Positions 1 through 7,949 of a DNA stretch of 35,714 bases are shown piece by piece. A program made the translations under genes and the position numbers. The notes under the pieces are model-generated. The model was given only the letters and a program-made list of their open reading frames with translations, was not told where the DNA came from and searched no databases. The first letter of the stretch is position 1, and the number at the start of each line of letters is the position of its first letter. The stretch is from positions 1-35,714 of the forward strand of contig PIVW01000004.1 of assembly GCA_003353825.1 (NCBI GenBank), in the 5' to 3' direction. This DNA comes from Chloroflexota bacterium (GTDB taxonomy: Bacteria > Chloroflexota > Anaerolineae > J102).

Positions 1-5
1 CAGTT

Positions 6-173
6 ATGGCTTTGGCGCACGTTGACCCTTATGAATTCTCGCAAGAACGGCTACGTATTCGCCAACACCGTGACCGCTTCAGGCTTCACGCCCGTTCTGC
101 AGAACGCTCTCGGGCACAGCTCAATCAGCTAGTGCTACGCTGGTTTGCTCTGCCCATAATTGATTCCTCGTAG
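6..173 (+). CDS. possible C-terminal part of an unknown protein
   Basis: A reading frame open from the window edge (an ATG lies at position 6) runs to a TAG at 171-173. It encodes about 55 residues rich in Arg, Leu and Ala, beginning MALAHVDPYEF. I recognise no family. There is no visible ribosome binding site before the ATG, so it is either the end of a gene that starts outside the window or a chance frame. Confidence is low. Confidence 0.2.
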   Translation: MALAHVDPYEFSQERLRIRQHRDRFRLHARSAERSRAQLNQLVLRWFALPIIDSS

Positions 174-540
174 TAACTTTTGCGGTATTGCGTTTATTGA
201 ATACGCAACGGCCGTTATCACTCTAACGTCTAGATCAAAACTCACCGCTGTGCACCGGCAATAGGGTAACCTCTCCACTAGCGGTTATCGTTTCCATCTC
301 AGCTTGCACACCTGTTACAGATCGAGATGTGATCTCAGATTATTCTGGCGTGGTTAAGGAGCCATATTCGCGCAGCAATGTCTTGATGGGTTGTGAGCGC
401 AGTTTGCACCTCTGGCGCAGAAATCATCTTGCGTTCAGCGAGATCAGCGCGGCGCAAGCGGCGCAAATAGGCTACGCCAAATGCGTGGCGTCTGTAGATG
501 GAGAGAGTAACTCCGTGTCAAATGTGGGTGGGGTAACTTG
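174..540. other. gene-free stretch
   Basis: About 370 bases with no convincing coding frame, RNA gene or repeat. The short open frames here overlap one another and none has a ribosome binding site or a recognisable motif. It lies downstream of the decayed DoxX remnant and is probably degraded coding or spacer sequence. Confidence 0.4.
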
Positions 541-544
541 GCAA

Positions 545-862
545 CAACTCGATGCCGCCCCGCAGGCCGGGCCAGTAAATCAGGCCGGCGGATCAGGATA
601 ACATCGTGCGGATATTCATTGCTTGTAAATGAAAAATCATGGCGCCAATCAAAATGATGGCAAGGCCAATCTCCGCCAGTGGCGTCAACCACGGCATGGT
701 TTGCGTCCCCCCGGGCAGTATCAGCGCGATCCCGCCAATACCACCAAGACACCAATCAGCTTCTTGGCGTTGCTTGAAAATGGCATTAGTGCAAACTCTT
801 CGCGCATTTTCTCCGGCGGAAAAATCATCGTCAAGCCATGAAAGATAAAAGTCGCCCTTCAA
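545..862 (-). pseudogene. DoxX-family membrane protein, frameshifted remnant
   Basis: Three minus-strand frames read consecutively as one DoxX-like membrane protein. The first gives FALMPFSSNAKKLIGVLVV. The next, one frame over, gives IALILPGGTQ followed by MPWLTPLAEIGLAIILIGAM, a typical DoxX hydrophobic helix pair. After FHLQ a third frame gives NEYPHDVILI. At least two frameshifts are needed to join them, near 740 and 630, so no full-length protein can be made. DoxX proteins are small four-helix membrane proteins of quinone or redox-related function. The start is missing, and a 26-nt repeat lies about 40 bases upstream. I am confident it is dead and fairly confident of the family. Confidence 0.6.
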
Positions 863-899
863 GATTTACACAATCCAAAGTGCGGCATTCATGTGTTTC

Positions 900-925
900 T
901 CCTAACCTGGACGAGCCAGGACCAA
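900..925 (+). repeat. 26-nt direct repeat, left copy
   Basis: This 26-nt sequence matches 35597-35622 at 24 of 26 positions, in the same orientation. It contains the short inverted repeat CCTGG-ACGAG-CCAGG at 906-920. It sits just upstream of the DoxX remnant, while the other copy sits at the break point of a truncated ATPase gene. It could be a dispersed intergenic repeat or the scar of a rearrangement. Confidence 0.6.
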
Positions 926-1049
926 TCAAAGAATAGACAGGGTTATCAAAAGATAGAGGGCTTTCAAAGATATAATCTTGTTTATCCTGGAAATCCTGTC
1001 CAACTTTCTTGCCTATTGTACAAAAACCCGATTGTCTGGGTACTAAGTG

Positions 1050-1985
1050 CTATGCTACGCCGCAAGCGGGGAGCACCCTCTCTGCCAAAAACTGTTTGCT
1101 TTCCTCATCATTTTGAGGTGCGCTAACCATCATGGTGTCGATGCCCACATCTCCCCACTGGCCGATCTGCTCGATTACCTGCTCCACACTACCTGCCAAA
1201 CCGATACCGCTCTGGTTGAATTCAGCCGTCCATGGCATCGCTTCGATTTCGGCGGCCGTTTCCCGGATAAAGTAAGCCGAGTATTTTGTTTTAGAGATAT
1301 CGCCATAATCTCGCTCCAGTTCCCGACAGTGGCCCTTCAAAACGTCCAACTTATGTCGCACCTCATCAAAATCGCCGAAGAGATTGCAGGCGTCACCCAA
1401 CTCGGCTAAATAGCGCAGTGTGTACTTTTCGCCACCGCCGCCGATCAGGATAGGAGGGCGTGGTTTTTGCAGCGGTTTGGGCTCCAGGATCGCTTCGCGA
1501 ATGCTGTAGTACTCACCTTCAAAGGAAGCGCGCCTCTCTGTCCACATCTTGATAATGATGATGAGCGCTTCATGCATGGCCTTGATACGCTTATAGGGGG
1601 GCTCGACGAACTCATAACCATACTGCTCAAACTCGGTTTGGAACCAACCCGCACCGTAGCCAAAATAAAGCCGGCCCTGGCTGATGACATCGATGGAAGC
1701 GGCCATTTTGGCCAGCAAGGCGGGGTTACGATAAGGGGCGCCCGTCACCAGGGTGCCCAGCCGGATTTTACTTGTAACGACTGCCAATGCAGCCAGGCCA
1801 GTCCATCCTTCCAGAAATGGTTCATCTTCAGGTCCTATCCCAGGCAACTGCATAAAATGATCCATCAGCCAGAATGAATCGAAGCCACTTTTCTCAGCCC
1901 AGAGGGCCGTCTTCTTGGTTTCTTCCCAGATTTCGTACTCGCCACTAGGCCAGTTGAATGAGGGGTTTTGATAACCAAATTGCAT
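1050..1985 (-). CDS. LLM-class (luciferase-like) flavin-dependent oxidoreductase
   Basis: The product is 311 residues, the usual length for the luciferase-like monooxygenase family. Members use F420 or FMN and fold as a TIM barrel in the cytosol. Family motifs are visible: GFDSFWLMDHF near the N-terminus, TSKIRLGTLVTG, the strand-loop GRLYFGYGAGWF, and PPILIGGGGEKYTLRYLAE in the second half. The substrate cannot be told from the sequence. I chose the ATG at 1985 rather than 2015 because AAGGAG stands six bases upstream. It has no operon partner and is the last ordinary metabolic gene before the island. The choice between F420 and FMN is open; F420 is typical of close relatives. Confidence 0.88.
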   Translation of the reverse strand: MQFGYQNPSFNWPSGEYEIWEETKKTALWAEKSGFDSFWLMDHFMQLPGIGPEDEPFLEGWTGLAALAVVTSKIRLGTLVTGAPYRNPALLAKMAASIDVISQGRLYFGYGAGWFQTEFEQYGYEFVEPPYKRIKAMHEALIIIIKMWTERRASFEGEYYSIREAILEPKPLQKPRPPILIGGGGEKYTLRYLAELGDACNLFGDFDEVRHKLDVLKGHCRELERDYGDISKTKYSAYFIRETAAEIEAMPWTAEFNQSGIGLAGSVEQVIEQIGQWGDVGIDTMMVSAPQNDEESKQFLAERVLPACGVA

Positions 1986-2464
1986 TTCAGTCTCCTTGAA
2001 TGGGTGATCGGTCAACAGACGCCATTTACATGTTAGGGTGGGGGAAGTGACGCTACTTTTACTGTAAGTGAGCGTCCAAAAATGATTTTCTGATTTTTAT
2101 CAGTTGACAGGAGAAGGGTGTCTTCTCGATAAGTTGCGGCGCACCTTTGCGGTCGTCCGCTGGGTAGGTACGATGCTGTGTCCCTGCCCCAAATTATTGA
2201 GATGATACGATTGCACCTCAAACGGCGGCGTTGAACTACTGCGATTCTGAACCGCACTCGCTTGGTTGCAAATGCGGTTCAGAATCTCGAGCGACCCTAC
2301 GACCGGCTAATTGAACGCTGCTATAGTAGGATGCATTTCACAATTTCGGGGGGAACTCTGACAATTTATGGAGTATCAGGCCAGACTAGTGGTGAAACTG
2401 GGCCTTCAGTTCTCCTTTTGGGCGCCTGCCGAAAAACTGATACACTGCCCTTGATAATGCTTAC
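1986..2464. other. intergenic region with a strong palindrome
   Basis: About 480 bases between two divergent genes, the oxidoreductase on minus and the antitoxin-like gene on plus. I see no supported gene. It holds a perfect 14-bp inverted repeat (listed separately). Its right-hand end leads into the antitoxin promoter. Confidence 0.5.
2243..2286. repeat. perfect 14-bp inverted repeat, 16-nt loop
   Basis: The arms at 2243-2256 (GATTCTGAACCGCA) and 2273-2286 are exact reverse complements, separated by 16 bases. No T-run follows on either strand, so it does not look like an intrinsic terminator. It lies between divergent genes and could be an operator, a cruciform site or the relic of a small mobile element. 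Confidence 0.7.
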
Positions 2465-2494
2465 TTGTTTACCCTGACCAGACAATGTTATGAT
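2465..2494 (+). promoter_or_regulatory. sigma70-type promoter of the antitoxin-like gene
   Basis: A -35 box TTGTTT at 2465-2470 and a -10 box TATGAT at 2489-2494 are separated by 18 bases. Transcription should begin near 2501, about 25 bases before the ATG at 2525. Both position and sequence fit. Confidence 0.55.
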
Positions 2495-2524
2495 GCTCAG
2501 ACCATGCATCGTGAGGTGAGAAAG

Positions 2525-2947
2525 ATGACCCAAACCACAACAATCTCGGTGACAGTGAACCTGCCAGACTCGCTGGTACGTGAAATAGAAACAACTGCAC
2601 GTCAGCAACAACGCTCTATCTCTGCAGTAGTGCGCGAGCTGGTCTTACAAGGGTGGCCCGCATTGCCATCGCTCCCGGATGAGGTTGAGGCTGAACTCGC
2701 CGCTTTTTCCAATTTGTCTGATGATGTGTTGTGGATGCTGGCGCGGAGTACGTTAACGGAAGCTGAACAGGAGAAATTGGCTGGGTTAAACCATTTGGTC
2801 AAACAGCGTTCTCTCACTGAGGAAGAAGGGGCCAACCGGGATGCCTTGCTAGATGCCTATAATCGAGCCATGGTTCGTCGTGCGCAGGCGGTTTTATTGC
2901 TCAATGCACACGGCCATGATCTTTCCGATCCCGGCATCTTGCAGTAG
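2525..2947 (+). CDS. ribbon-helix-helix antitoxin-like protein, usual partner of an HNH endonuclease
   Basis: A 140-residue protein. Its first 45 residues (VTVNLPDSLVREIE, then QQQRSISAVVRELV) look like a CopG/MetJ-type ribbon-helix-helix DNA-binding segment. An acidic helical region follows, with WMLARSTLTEAEQEKLAGLN and a C-terminal MVRRAQAVLLL helix. In relatives that I recall, this gene lies directly upstream of an HNH endonuclease. Here only the last 23 codons of such a gene follow, six bases after the stop. The start at 2525 is preceded by GAGG at a good distance; the upstream ATG at 2504 lacks a binding site. It is probably an orphaned antitoxin or regulator. The role is inferred from the neighbour, not shown by catalytic residues. 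Confidence 0.65.
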   Translation: MTQTTTISVTVNLPDSLVREIETTARQQQRSISAVVRELVLQGWPALPSLPDEVEAELAAFSNLSDDVLWMLARSTLTEAEQEKLAGLNHLVKQRSLTEEEGANRDALLDAYNRAMVRRAQAVLLLNAHGHDLSDPGILQ

Positions 2948-2953
2948 ACGGTG

Positions 2954-3025
2954 ATGAACAATCCTTATGTCGTGCGATCCCGCCGCGCCTGGATTGCAGC
3001 AGGTTGGCATCCGCCGCAAGATTAG
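2954..3025 (+). pseudogene. C-terminal stump of an HNH endonuclease
   Basis: A 23-codon frame, MNNPYVVRSRRAWIAAGWHP and three more residues, then TAG. This matches the characteristic C-terminus of HNH endonucleases found behind the preceding antitoxin-like gene. The catalytic HNH region is absent altogether, so almost all of the gene has been deleted while the partner upstream is intact. The match rests on memory of the family ending, so it is moderate. Confidence 0.5.
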
Positions 3026-3120
3026 AGGTTATTGGTCGCATGAGGCGTGTCGCAAGTCGTAGGTAAGAAGGGATGGAGGTGATGTAATTGTCTTGTGTCA
3101 CACGCGGTCTGGTATTTCCT

Positions 3121-3159
3121 AAAAAGCAAAAGCCCAGACCTGAGTGGGCGCGTCTGGGC
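3121..3159 (-). terminator. intrinsic terminator of the intact defence operon
   Basis: On the minus strand a perfect 8-bp stem GCCCAGAC/GTCTGGGC (3159-3152 with 3139-3132) closes a 12-nt loop and is followed at once by TTTTGCTTTTT. It lies about 80 bases after the stop of the OLD-family gene, so it ends the operon that starts at the DUF499 gene near 14.7 kb. Confidence 0.85.
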
Positions 3160-3237
3160 GGGAGGGAGGGGGGTGGAAGATGGGTTGGGCTGGGGGATAT
3201 TGACGGATTTGGGGCAAGGTGGTGGGGCGATCACAGT

Positions 3238-5145
3238 TCAAGAAGCAAGATCGACAGCTTTGTCAATTGCATCTACAATCGTGGACATGCCTTCTATTTC
3301 TTCCTTGGTCAACATCTCACCCAACACGCGTCCCGCTAAGGGCTTGCCTTCTTTCTTGAGGAGCGTAGCCCATCTCTTCTTCACTGCAGATGGAAGCAGA
3401 TGGTCATGCTTGATCACGCTGTCCGCTATCTGTTTCAACAGATCCTGAATATCTTTCTTTTCGGAGTCGTACTCACTTCGATAGGTGGTAAAGATATCAG
3501 CATACATTTTGTCCTTCAGTGCTCGCCACCAACTGCCTTTCAGACTCGCAGCAGTCACATCGATATGGAGGTCATCCAGTGTTTGTGGGGCTTTTCCCTG
3601 GTGATTGCGACATTCATTGTAAATTTCAAGAAACCTATTCTTATCCCCGATCGCAGCGACAACTGCATATTCAAAATCTTCGTCGAGAACAAATATGCCA
3701 TCAACGCCCCACGCTTCATATTCGGTCTTCGTGCTTGCTGCATTGCCGTCGCCATCCGCAAGTATGACGTGTTGGATACCAAAAGCACTTAGAATCTGAT
3801 TATAAGTTTGGAAGTTATTTTTCCCATTTACAAAAACGATAGAGACTCCCACTTTGTCAAGATCAGATCCTAACTTCTGGGCAAAAGCGGGGATGGCGAA
3901 TTGTTCAGAGGCTCCCTCCACGAGTAACACCGATCGAGCAAAGAGCATGTCGCTGCGGTGTTCTCTCAGATACCGCTGAACTTTTGTTTTTTCTTTGGGC
4001 AGGAGTGAATCTAGATTTGGCTGGACGATATGACGATGGTTTCTTTGCCGCCGAATGCTAATGACATTGTCAAGTGGTACCTGATTGACAAATTCGCTGG
4101 AATGAGTCGTAAAGATAATCTGATCCTGTTGAGCGATTTCCTCGAAAGTCTTGATAAAAACACGGGCTGCATGGGGGTGGAGATAGAGTTCCGGTTCTTC
4201 GATCGCAAACAAGTAATCTTGACCATCCTCTTGTCTCCCAATGATTTCACACCAGGCATGCAACGCTGATGCAACAAACGATCTTTGCAACCCCAGGCCA
4301 TGTTGAGAAAAGTTCAATTCCACACCATCTTCAATTTGAATCTTGCCCTTCATGAAAACCTGAGACAGATCAGGAATGGTGGCCTCCATTTGTAAGCGAA
4401 TGCTTGGGTTCCCTGGTGTGATGGGGCCCAATCCAACCGAAAGAGCCTGTTCTAGCTCTTCGATCTCTCGCCATGCGCTTCTATTAGGCGCATTTTCTCG
4501 ATCAACCAAATTTTGCATTTCCCTGACGGCTCGTTGAAGCTTGTAGATGATCGAATATTTGTTATTAGCTCCCTGTCCTTCCAAAATTGCCTGAATCAGA
4601 TCGGAAATGAGATCATTCTTTTCGGGATTTGCCCCGTCCGCTAATTTGCTATCGGCTGCAAGAAGACGGTATTTTGGAAGCAATTCATCAAGCTGATTCT
4701 TGTCATTAGTTCCTGCCTTGTTATACATGCCAGTGGACTGCTTGATGTAGATAACTCGTGACGATTCCCACTTCCACACCTGTGCAATGGTCAGTTCTTC
4801 TATTTGATCATCAAACCAAGTCGGATTAGTTGTATCTTTGATTTTCCCTACAAAAGTGAGCTCTACGATGACAGGCCTATCGATTGCTTTATTGTTGTAA
4901 AGCTCTTGTGGCAGCTTTGTCTTACTGCTAAAAAATATATCCAATGCATGAAGAATGCTAGATTTGCCGCTACTGTTAGGCCCGATAATGGCATTCATCA
5001 TCGGGTTTTCCGTCGCCAGTGGGAACTGAAAAGCACTTGTCTCCCATATGATCTTTGCTGGGCCAGAGGAAGATATTGGTGGCGTATAGTTTGCCGAAAA
5101 AGGTATAGGCTTAAATCCAGATATTTTGATGGTTTTGATCCGCAT
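3238..5145 (-). CDS. OLD-family ATPase/TOPRIM nuclease
   Basis: A 635-residue overcoming-lysogenization-defect (OLD) type protein with an ABC ATPase half and a C-terminal TOPRIM nuclease half. The Walker A motif GPNSSGKSS is at residues 55-63. The ABC signature is FSQHGLGLQRS, and the Walker B plus D-loop region is FAIEEPELYLHPHAARVF, followed by the switch IIFTTHSSEF. The TOPRIM part begins at VLLVEGASEQFAIPAFA and has the acidic motif ILADGDGNA. Such proteins cut DNA and act in phage defence, alone or with a helicase as in Gabija. ATG 5145 has GAGG seven bases upstream; an in-frame TTG at 5181 would overlap the previous gene. It follows the helicase gene by 29 bases and is the last gene of the operon. 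Confidence 0.9.
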   Translation of the reverse strand: MRIKTIKISGFKPIPFSANYTPPISSSGPAKIIWETSAFQFPLATENPMMNAIIGPNSSGKSSILHALDIFFSSKTKLPQELYNNKAIDRPVIVELTFVGKIKDTTNPTWFDDQIEELTIAQVWKWESSRVIYIKQSTGMYNKAGTNDKNQLDELLPKYRLLAADSKLADGANPEKNDLISDLIQAILEGQGANNKYSIIYKLQRAVREMQNLVDRENAPNRSAWREIEELEQALSVGLGPITPGNPSIRLQMEATIPDLSQVFMKGKIQIEDGVELNFSQHGLGLQRSFVASALHAWCEIIGRQEDGQDYLFAIEEPELYLHPHAARVFIKTFEEIAQQDQIIFTTHSSEFVNQVPLDNVISIRRQRNHRHIVQPNLDSLLPKEKTKVQRYLREHRSDMLFARSVLLVEGASEQFAIPAFAQKLGSDLDKVGVSIVFVNGKNNFQTYNQILSAFGIQHVILADGDGNAASTKTEYEAWGVDGIFVLDEDFEYAVVAAIGDKNRFLEIYNECRNHQGKAPQTLDDLHIDVTAASLKGSWWRALKDKMYADIFTTYRSEYDSEKKDIQDLLKQIADSVIKHDHLLPSAVKKRWATLLKKEGKPLAGRVLGEMLTKEEIEGMSTIVDAIDKAVDLAS

Positions 5146-5174
5146 CGTGATTCCTCGCACCCACAAACAAGGCA

Positions 5175-7934
5175 TTACCAACCCTTACGTAGGCACTCCA
5201 GTTTAGCTTCGTTGAATAATACATCGGCGCAGGATTCCCAATCAATGGACTCGACCACGACGTATCGCAATTCGAAGGGATGTTGTTTGGGTACGGCATC
5301 AATGACTTTCTTGGCCTGCTCCTGTTCGCCCAGAGCTACATCGACCCAGACATCTTCCAAAACATCGGGCAACTGGCCGAAGAGCTGGTAGATGTCATTG
5401 AAGCGCTCAGAAAGCAATTCATGCACACGGTCTTCAACAGATCCACGGTAACGCATGTTATAGACAAAGATTTTGTCGCAAATTTGGCCGATGCGCTGGA
5501 TGCGGCCTTTGCGCTGCTCCAGGCGGGTGGGATTCCAGGGAAGGTCGAGATTGATCAGAGAGCCAAGGCGCTGGAGATTGAGGCCTTCGCTGGCGGCATC
5601 TGTGCCCAACATCAACCGGATTTCGCCCGCTGCCACCAGTTGCTTCAAGTCCTCACGACTGCGCGGCGTCCATTCGCCGTTAAGCATCAGGCCCGATGTC
5701 TGTGGGCCAGAATAAAGTGCGATCGGTTCCTCCGGAAGATCTTTCGTCAATTGTTCCGCCAGCCACTGGATGGAATCTCGATACTGGCTGAAAATGATCA
5801 CGCCCCGTTCCAGCCATCCGATTCGGGGGTTATCGCCATCCCGCCAAGGCTTCTCGAAAAGATATTCTTTGACATTAGTATATTTGGGATCACGTTCCTG
5901 GTTAGCTTCCAGGGCGGCGAGGAAATGTTCCAGATGTCCTTTCTCCAATGTCGTGAGGGTGCGGGATAGGGATTGGAGTTGGGAGATGTCTGCATCTTCC
6001 TCCCAATCCTCGGCCAGTTCCTCCCATTCGGAAAGCATTTTCTCAGCGGTCTTGCGCCCAGCATAGATGGTGCTGCCCACTCGACGCAGCAAAAGCGTCT
6101 TCAAAAAGCCTGCTCCTCTCATGCGCTCACCGAGTTCCTCGGTAAATGCTTCAGCAAGCTGATAGGCTTCTTCCAGGTAGGGTGGCAGGGGAATAGCCTC
6201 CCGTTGGTTTTCTCCAAATAGCTCGACGCCGATGGGATGCAGCATGGGCTCGCCGGTCTCGAGATCGATTTGTTTTTCAAGATACTCGCGAGAGCGGCGA
6301 ATGATACGATGAATAAAGGGGTTATCATCTTGGACAAAGCTGGGAAACATCCGCTTGATACGGCTTTGATCCCGAGGGTTCAATTCTGACAAGGCATCGC
6401 CAGGGACAACAGCCACAGAGTCATCAACATTCAAACTCCGTCGCAATAGTTCAAAATCTATTCCCTCTTCTTTGGGTGGCAGTGAATTACGCATCCATTC
6501 CCATTGGGCGCCAATATCTGTGGGGAGTGACGCTTGTCCCATAACCAAGGGCAATGCGCGTTCAGGTTGTCGCCATCGACTATACATATTCCCCAATACA
6601 GACTCATCGCCGCGCCCGAGCACTTCCAGCAGGTCCCAGGCTTCGATGGGATGAAGCTGTGCTGGTGTGGCTGTCGCCAGAAACAGACTGCGGGTGCGAG
6701 GCGCAATCTCCTGCATGAATTTTAACAGGTTATTGGGAGCCACCGGCTGATATGGATTATTACGATCCACTTTCTTGCGTCTGGCCCGATGCGCTTCGTC
6801 CAAAATGACGCAATCATACGTGATGCGCATAAGCTGCTCACTGGCTTCGGACCGGCGCGTGATGAGGCCCGATGAGACAATCCCCACCCGTCGGGGACAT
6901 TTGCGGATAGCGTCCACGCCATTGTTGGGGTAGGCGATATCGACTTCATCCACCCATTGTCGTCCGTCCCATACCGCCGAGGGCATATCCAGCAGGTCGC
7001 GCATCTCACCCTGCCATTGCCACAACAAGGTTTTGGGGGCAATGATGAGGATGGGCTTATCACCGGTGAGGGCGATGAGCATAGCCGTCATGGCCAATTG
7101 CAGGGTTTTGCCCAGGCCCACCTGGTCGGCGAGAACGAAACGGGCCTTTTTCATGGGGCCGTTATGAGCATCGAAAGCCAGTTTCACAAAATACTTCTGA
7201 TGCGCCCACAGGCCATTCTCTCGCCGATAAACCGGCGTCTCGATCATAGCGGGAGCGGGTTCGGGGGGATTTTCGTGTAACTCCTCGCCCGTCCATTCGG
7301 GAATGGTATAGATGACCTTGCGCCGGGCAATACGCCCTACGTCTTCGATGATCACCTCGGCCAGTTCCACCGCGTGATGCGACGTCCACAAGGCGTCAAA
7401 TTCCTCCTGCACCCAGGCCACGCCCTCGGGCGATGTGTCTTCCCACAGAAGCTCATAATTCATCTGCCAGGCTTCTCGGGTTTCGTTGGCGCTGCCAAGA
7501 AAAGCGGTTTGTGAGCCATCAGCCAGGGTGATAACGCCCGCCTTGCCATGAATCAGGCCGAAGGCGCGATTGGGCAGAACTTTGACCTGCAATTTGCCGC
7601 TGCTGAGGAACTGGTAGAGACGCGTGTAGCGCTTGCGGGCAGGTCCTTCCCTGGGCGGCTCCACCAGGTGTTCGGGCAGAGCACGGGTCCATTCCTGGCG
7701 CATGGCTAGCTTGGCTGCACGCGCGGTCTGCACATCGGTCAGGTTCAGGTCGGAATTGCAGACCATGCGGATAGGCCCAGTGACTGATTCCAGTTCCTCG
7801 CCGGCTATTTCCAACAGAGAAGAGCGAAAATAGCCGGCGATGCGATCGTATGAGCGCGCGTTTCGCAAGCGCTGGGACAGAAAAGATTTGTCCAGGCGAT
7901 GACGGCGGGATGAAAAACGGTGGACGGTTCCCAT
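5175..7934 (-). CDS. PLD-domain SNF2 helicase, anti-phage system component
   Basis: A 919-residue fusion. Residues 1-190 are a phospholipase D-like nuclease domain with HGK at 129-131 and GSANETREAW from 147, a single HxK half-site with no obvious downstream Asp. Residues 240-900 are a superfamily 2 helicase of the SNF2 type: motif I ADQVGLGKT at 269-277, DEAH at 379-382, motif III LATATPAQ, and motifs V-VI ASEGLNLQRLG and RLEQRKGRIQRIGQ. From memory, NCBI models label this architecture a PLD-like anti-phage protein that travels with DUF499, DUF3780 and DUF1156, which are exactly its upstream neighbours. It starts 15 bases after the methyltransferase stop with a weak ribosome site, suggesting coupling. 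It probably translocates on DNA; the nuclease activity is inferred. Confidence 0.9.
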   Translation of the reverse strand: MGTVHRFSSRRHRLDKSFLSQRLRNARSYDRIAGYFRSSLLEIAGEELESVTGPIRMVCNSDLNLTDVQTARAAKLAMRQEWTRALPEHLVEPPREGPARKRYTRLYQFLSSGKLQVKVLPNRAFGLIHGKAGVITLADGSQTAFLGSANETREAWQMNYELLWEDTSPEGVAWVQEEFDALWTSHHAVELAEVIIEDVGRIARRKVIYTIPEWTGEELHENPPEPAPAMIETPVYRRENGLWAHQKYFVKLAFDAHNGPMKKARFVLADQVGLGKTLQLAMTAMLIALTGDKPILIIAPKTLLWQWQGEMRDLLDMPSAVWDGRQWVDEVDIAYPNNGVDAIRKCPRRVGIVSSGLITRRSEASEQLMRITYDCVILDEAHRARRKKVDRNNPYQPVAPNNLLKFMQEIAPRTRSLFLATATPAQLHPIEAWDLLEVLGRGDESVLGNMYSRWRQPERALPLVMGQASLPTDIGAQWEWMRNSLPPKEEGIDFELLRRSLNVDDSVAVVPGDALSELNPRDQSRIKRMFPSFVQDDNPFIHRIIRRSREYLEKQIDLETGEPMLHPIGVELFGENQREAIPLPPYLEEAYQLAEAFTEELGERMRGAGFLKTLLLRRVGSTIYAGRKTAEKMLSEWEELAEDWEEDADISQLQSLSRTLTTLEKGHLEHFLAALEANQERDPKYTNVKEYLFEKPWRDGDNPRIGWLERGVIIFSQYRDSIQWLAEQLTKDLPEEPIALYSGPQTSGLMLNGEWTPRSREDLKQLVAAGEIRLMLGTDAASEGLNLQRLGSLINLDLPWNPTRLEQRKGRIQRIGQICDKIFVYNMRYRGSVEDRVHELLSERFNDIYQLFGQLPDVLEDVWVDVALGEQEQAKKVIDAVPKQHPFELRYVVVESIDWESCADVLFNEAKLECLRKGW

Positions 7935-7949
7935 GGCCGGTTACGGCTT

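Noticed and set aside
1..150. Frame 1 ends in ALGHSSIS, like the C-terminal motif of tyrosine recombinases.
   Set aside because: The residues before it do not match an integrase (no His-x-x-Arg context), and a different frame is equally open. It is probably chance.
2033..2257. A 74-codon minus-strand frame upstream of the oxidoreductase.
   Set aside because: It has no ribosome binding site or motif, reads through one arm of the palindrome and has an unnatural composition.
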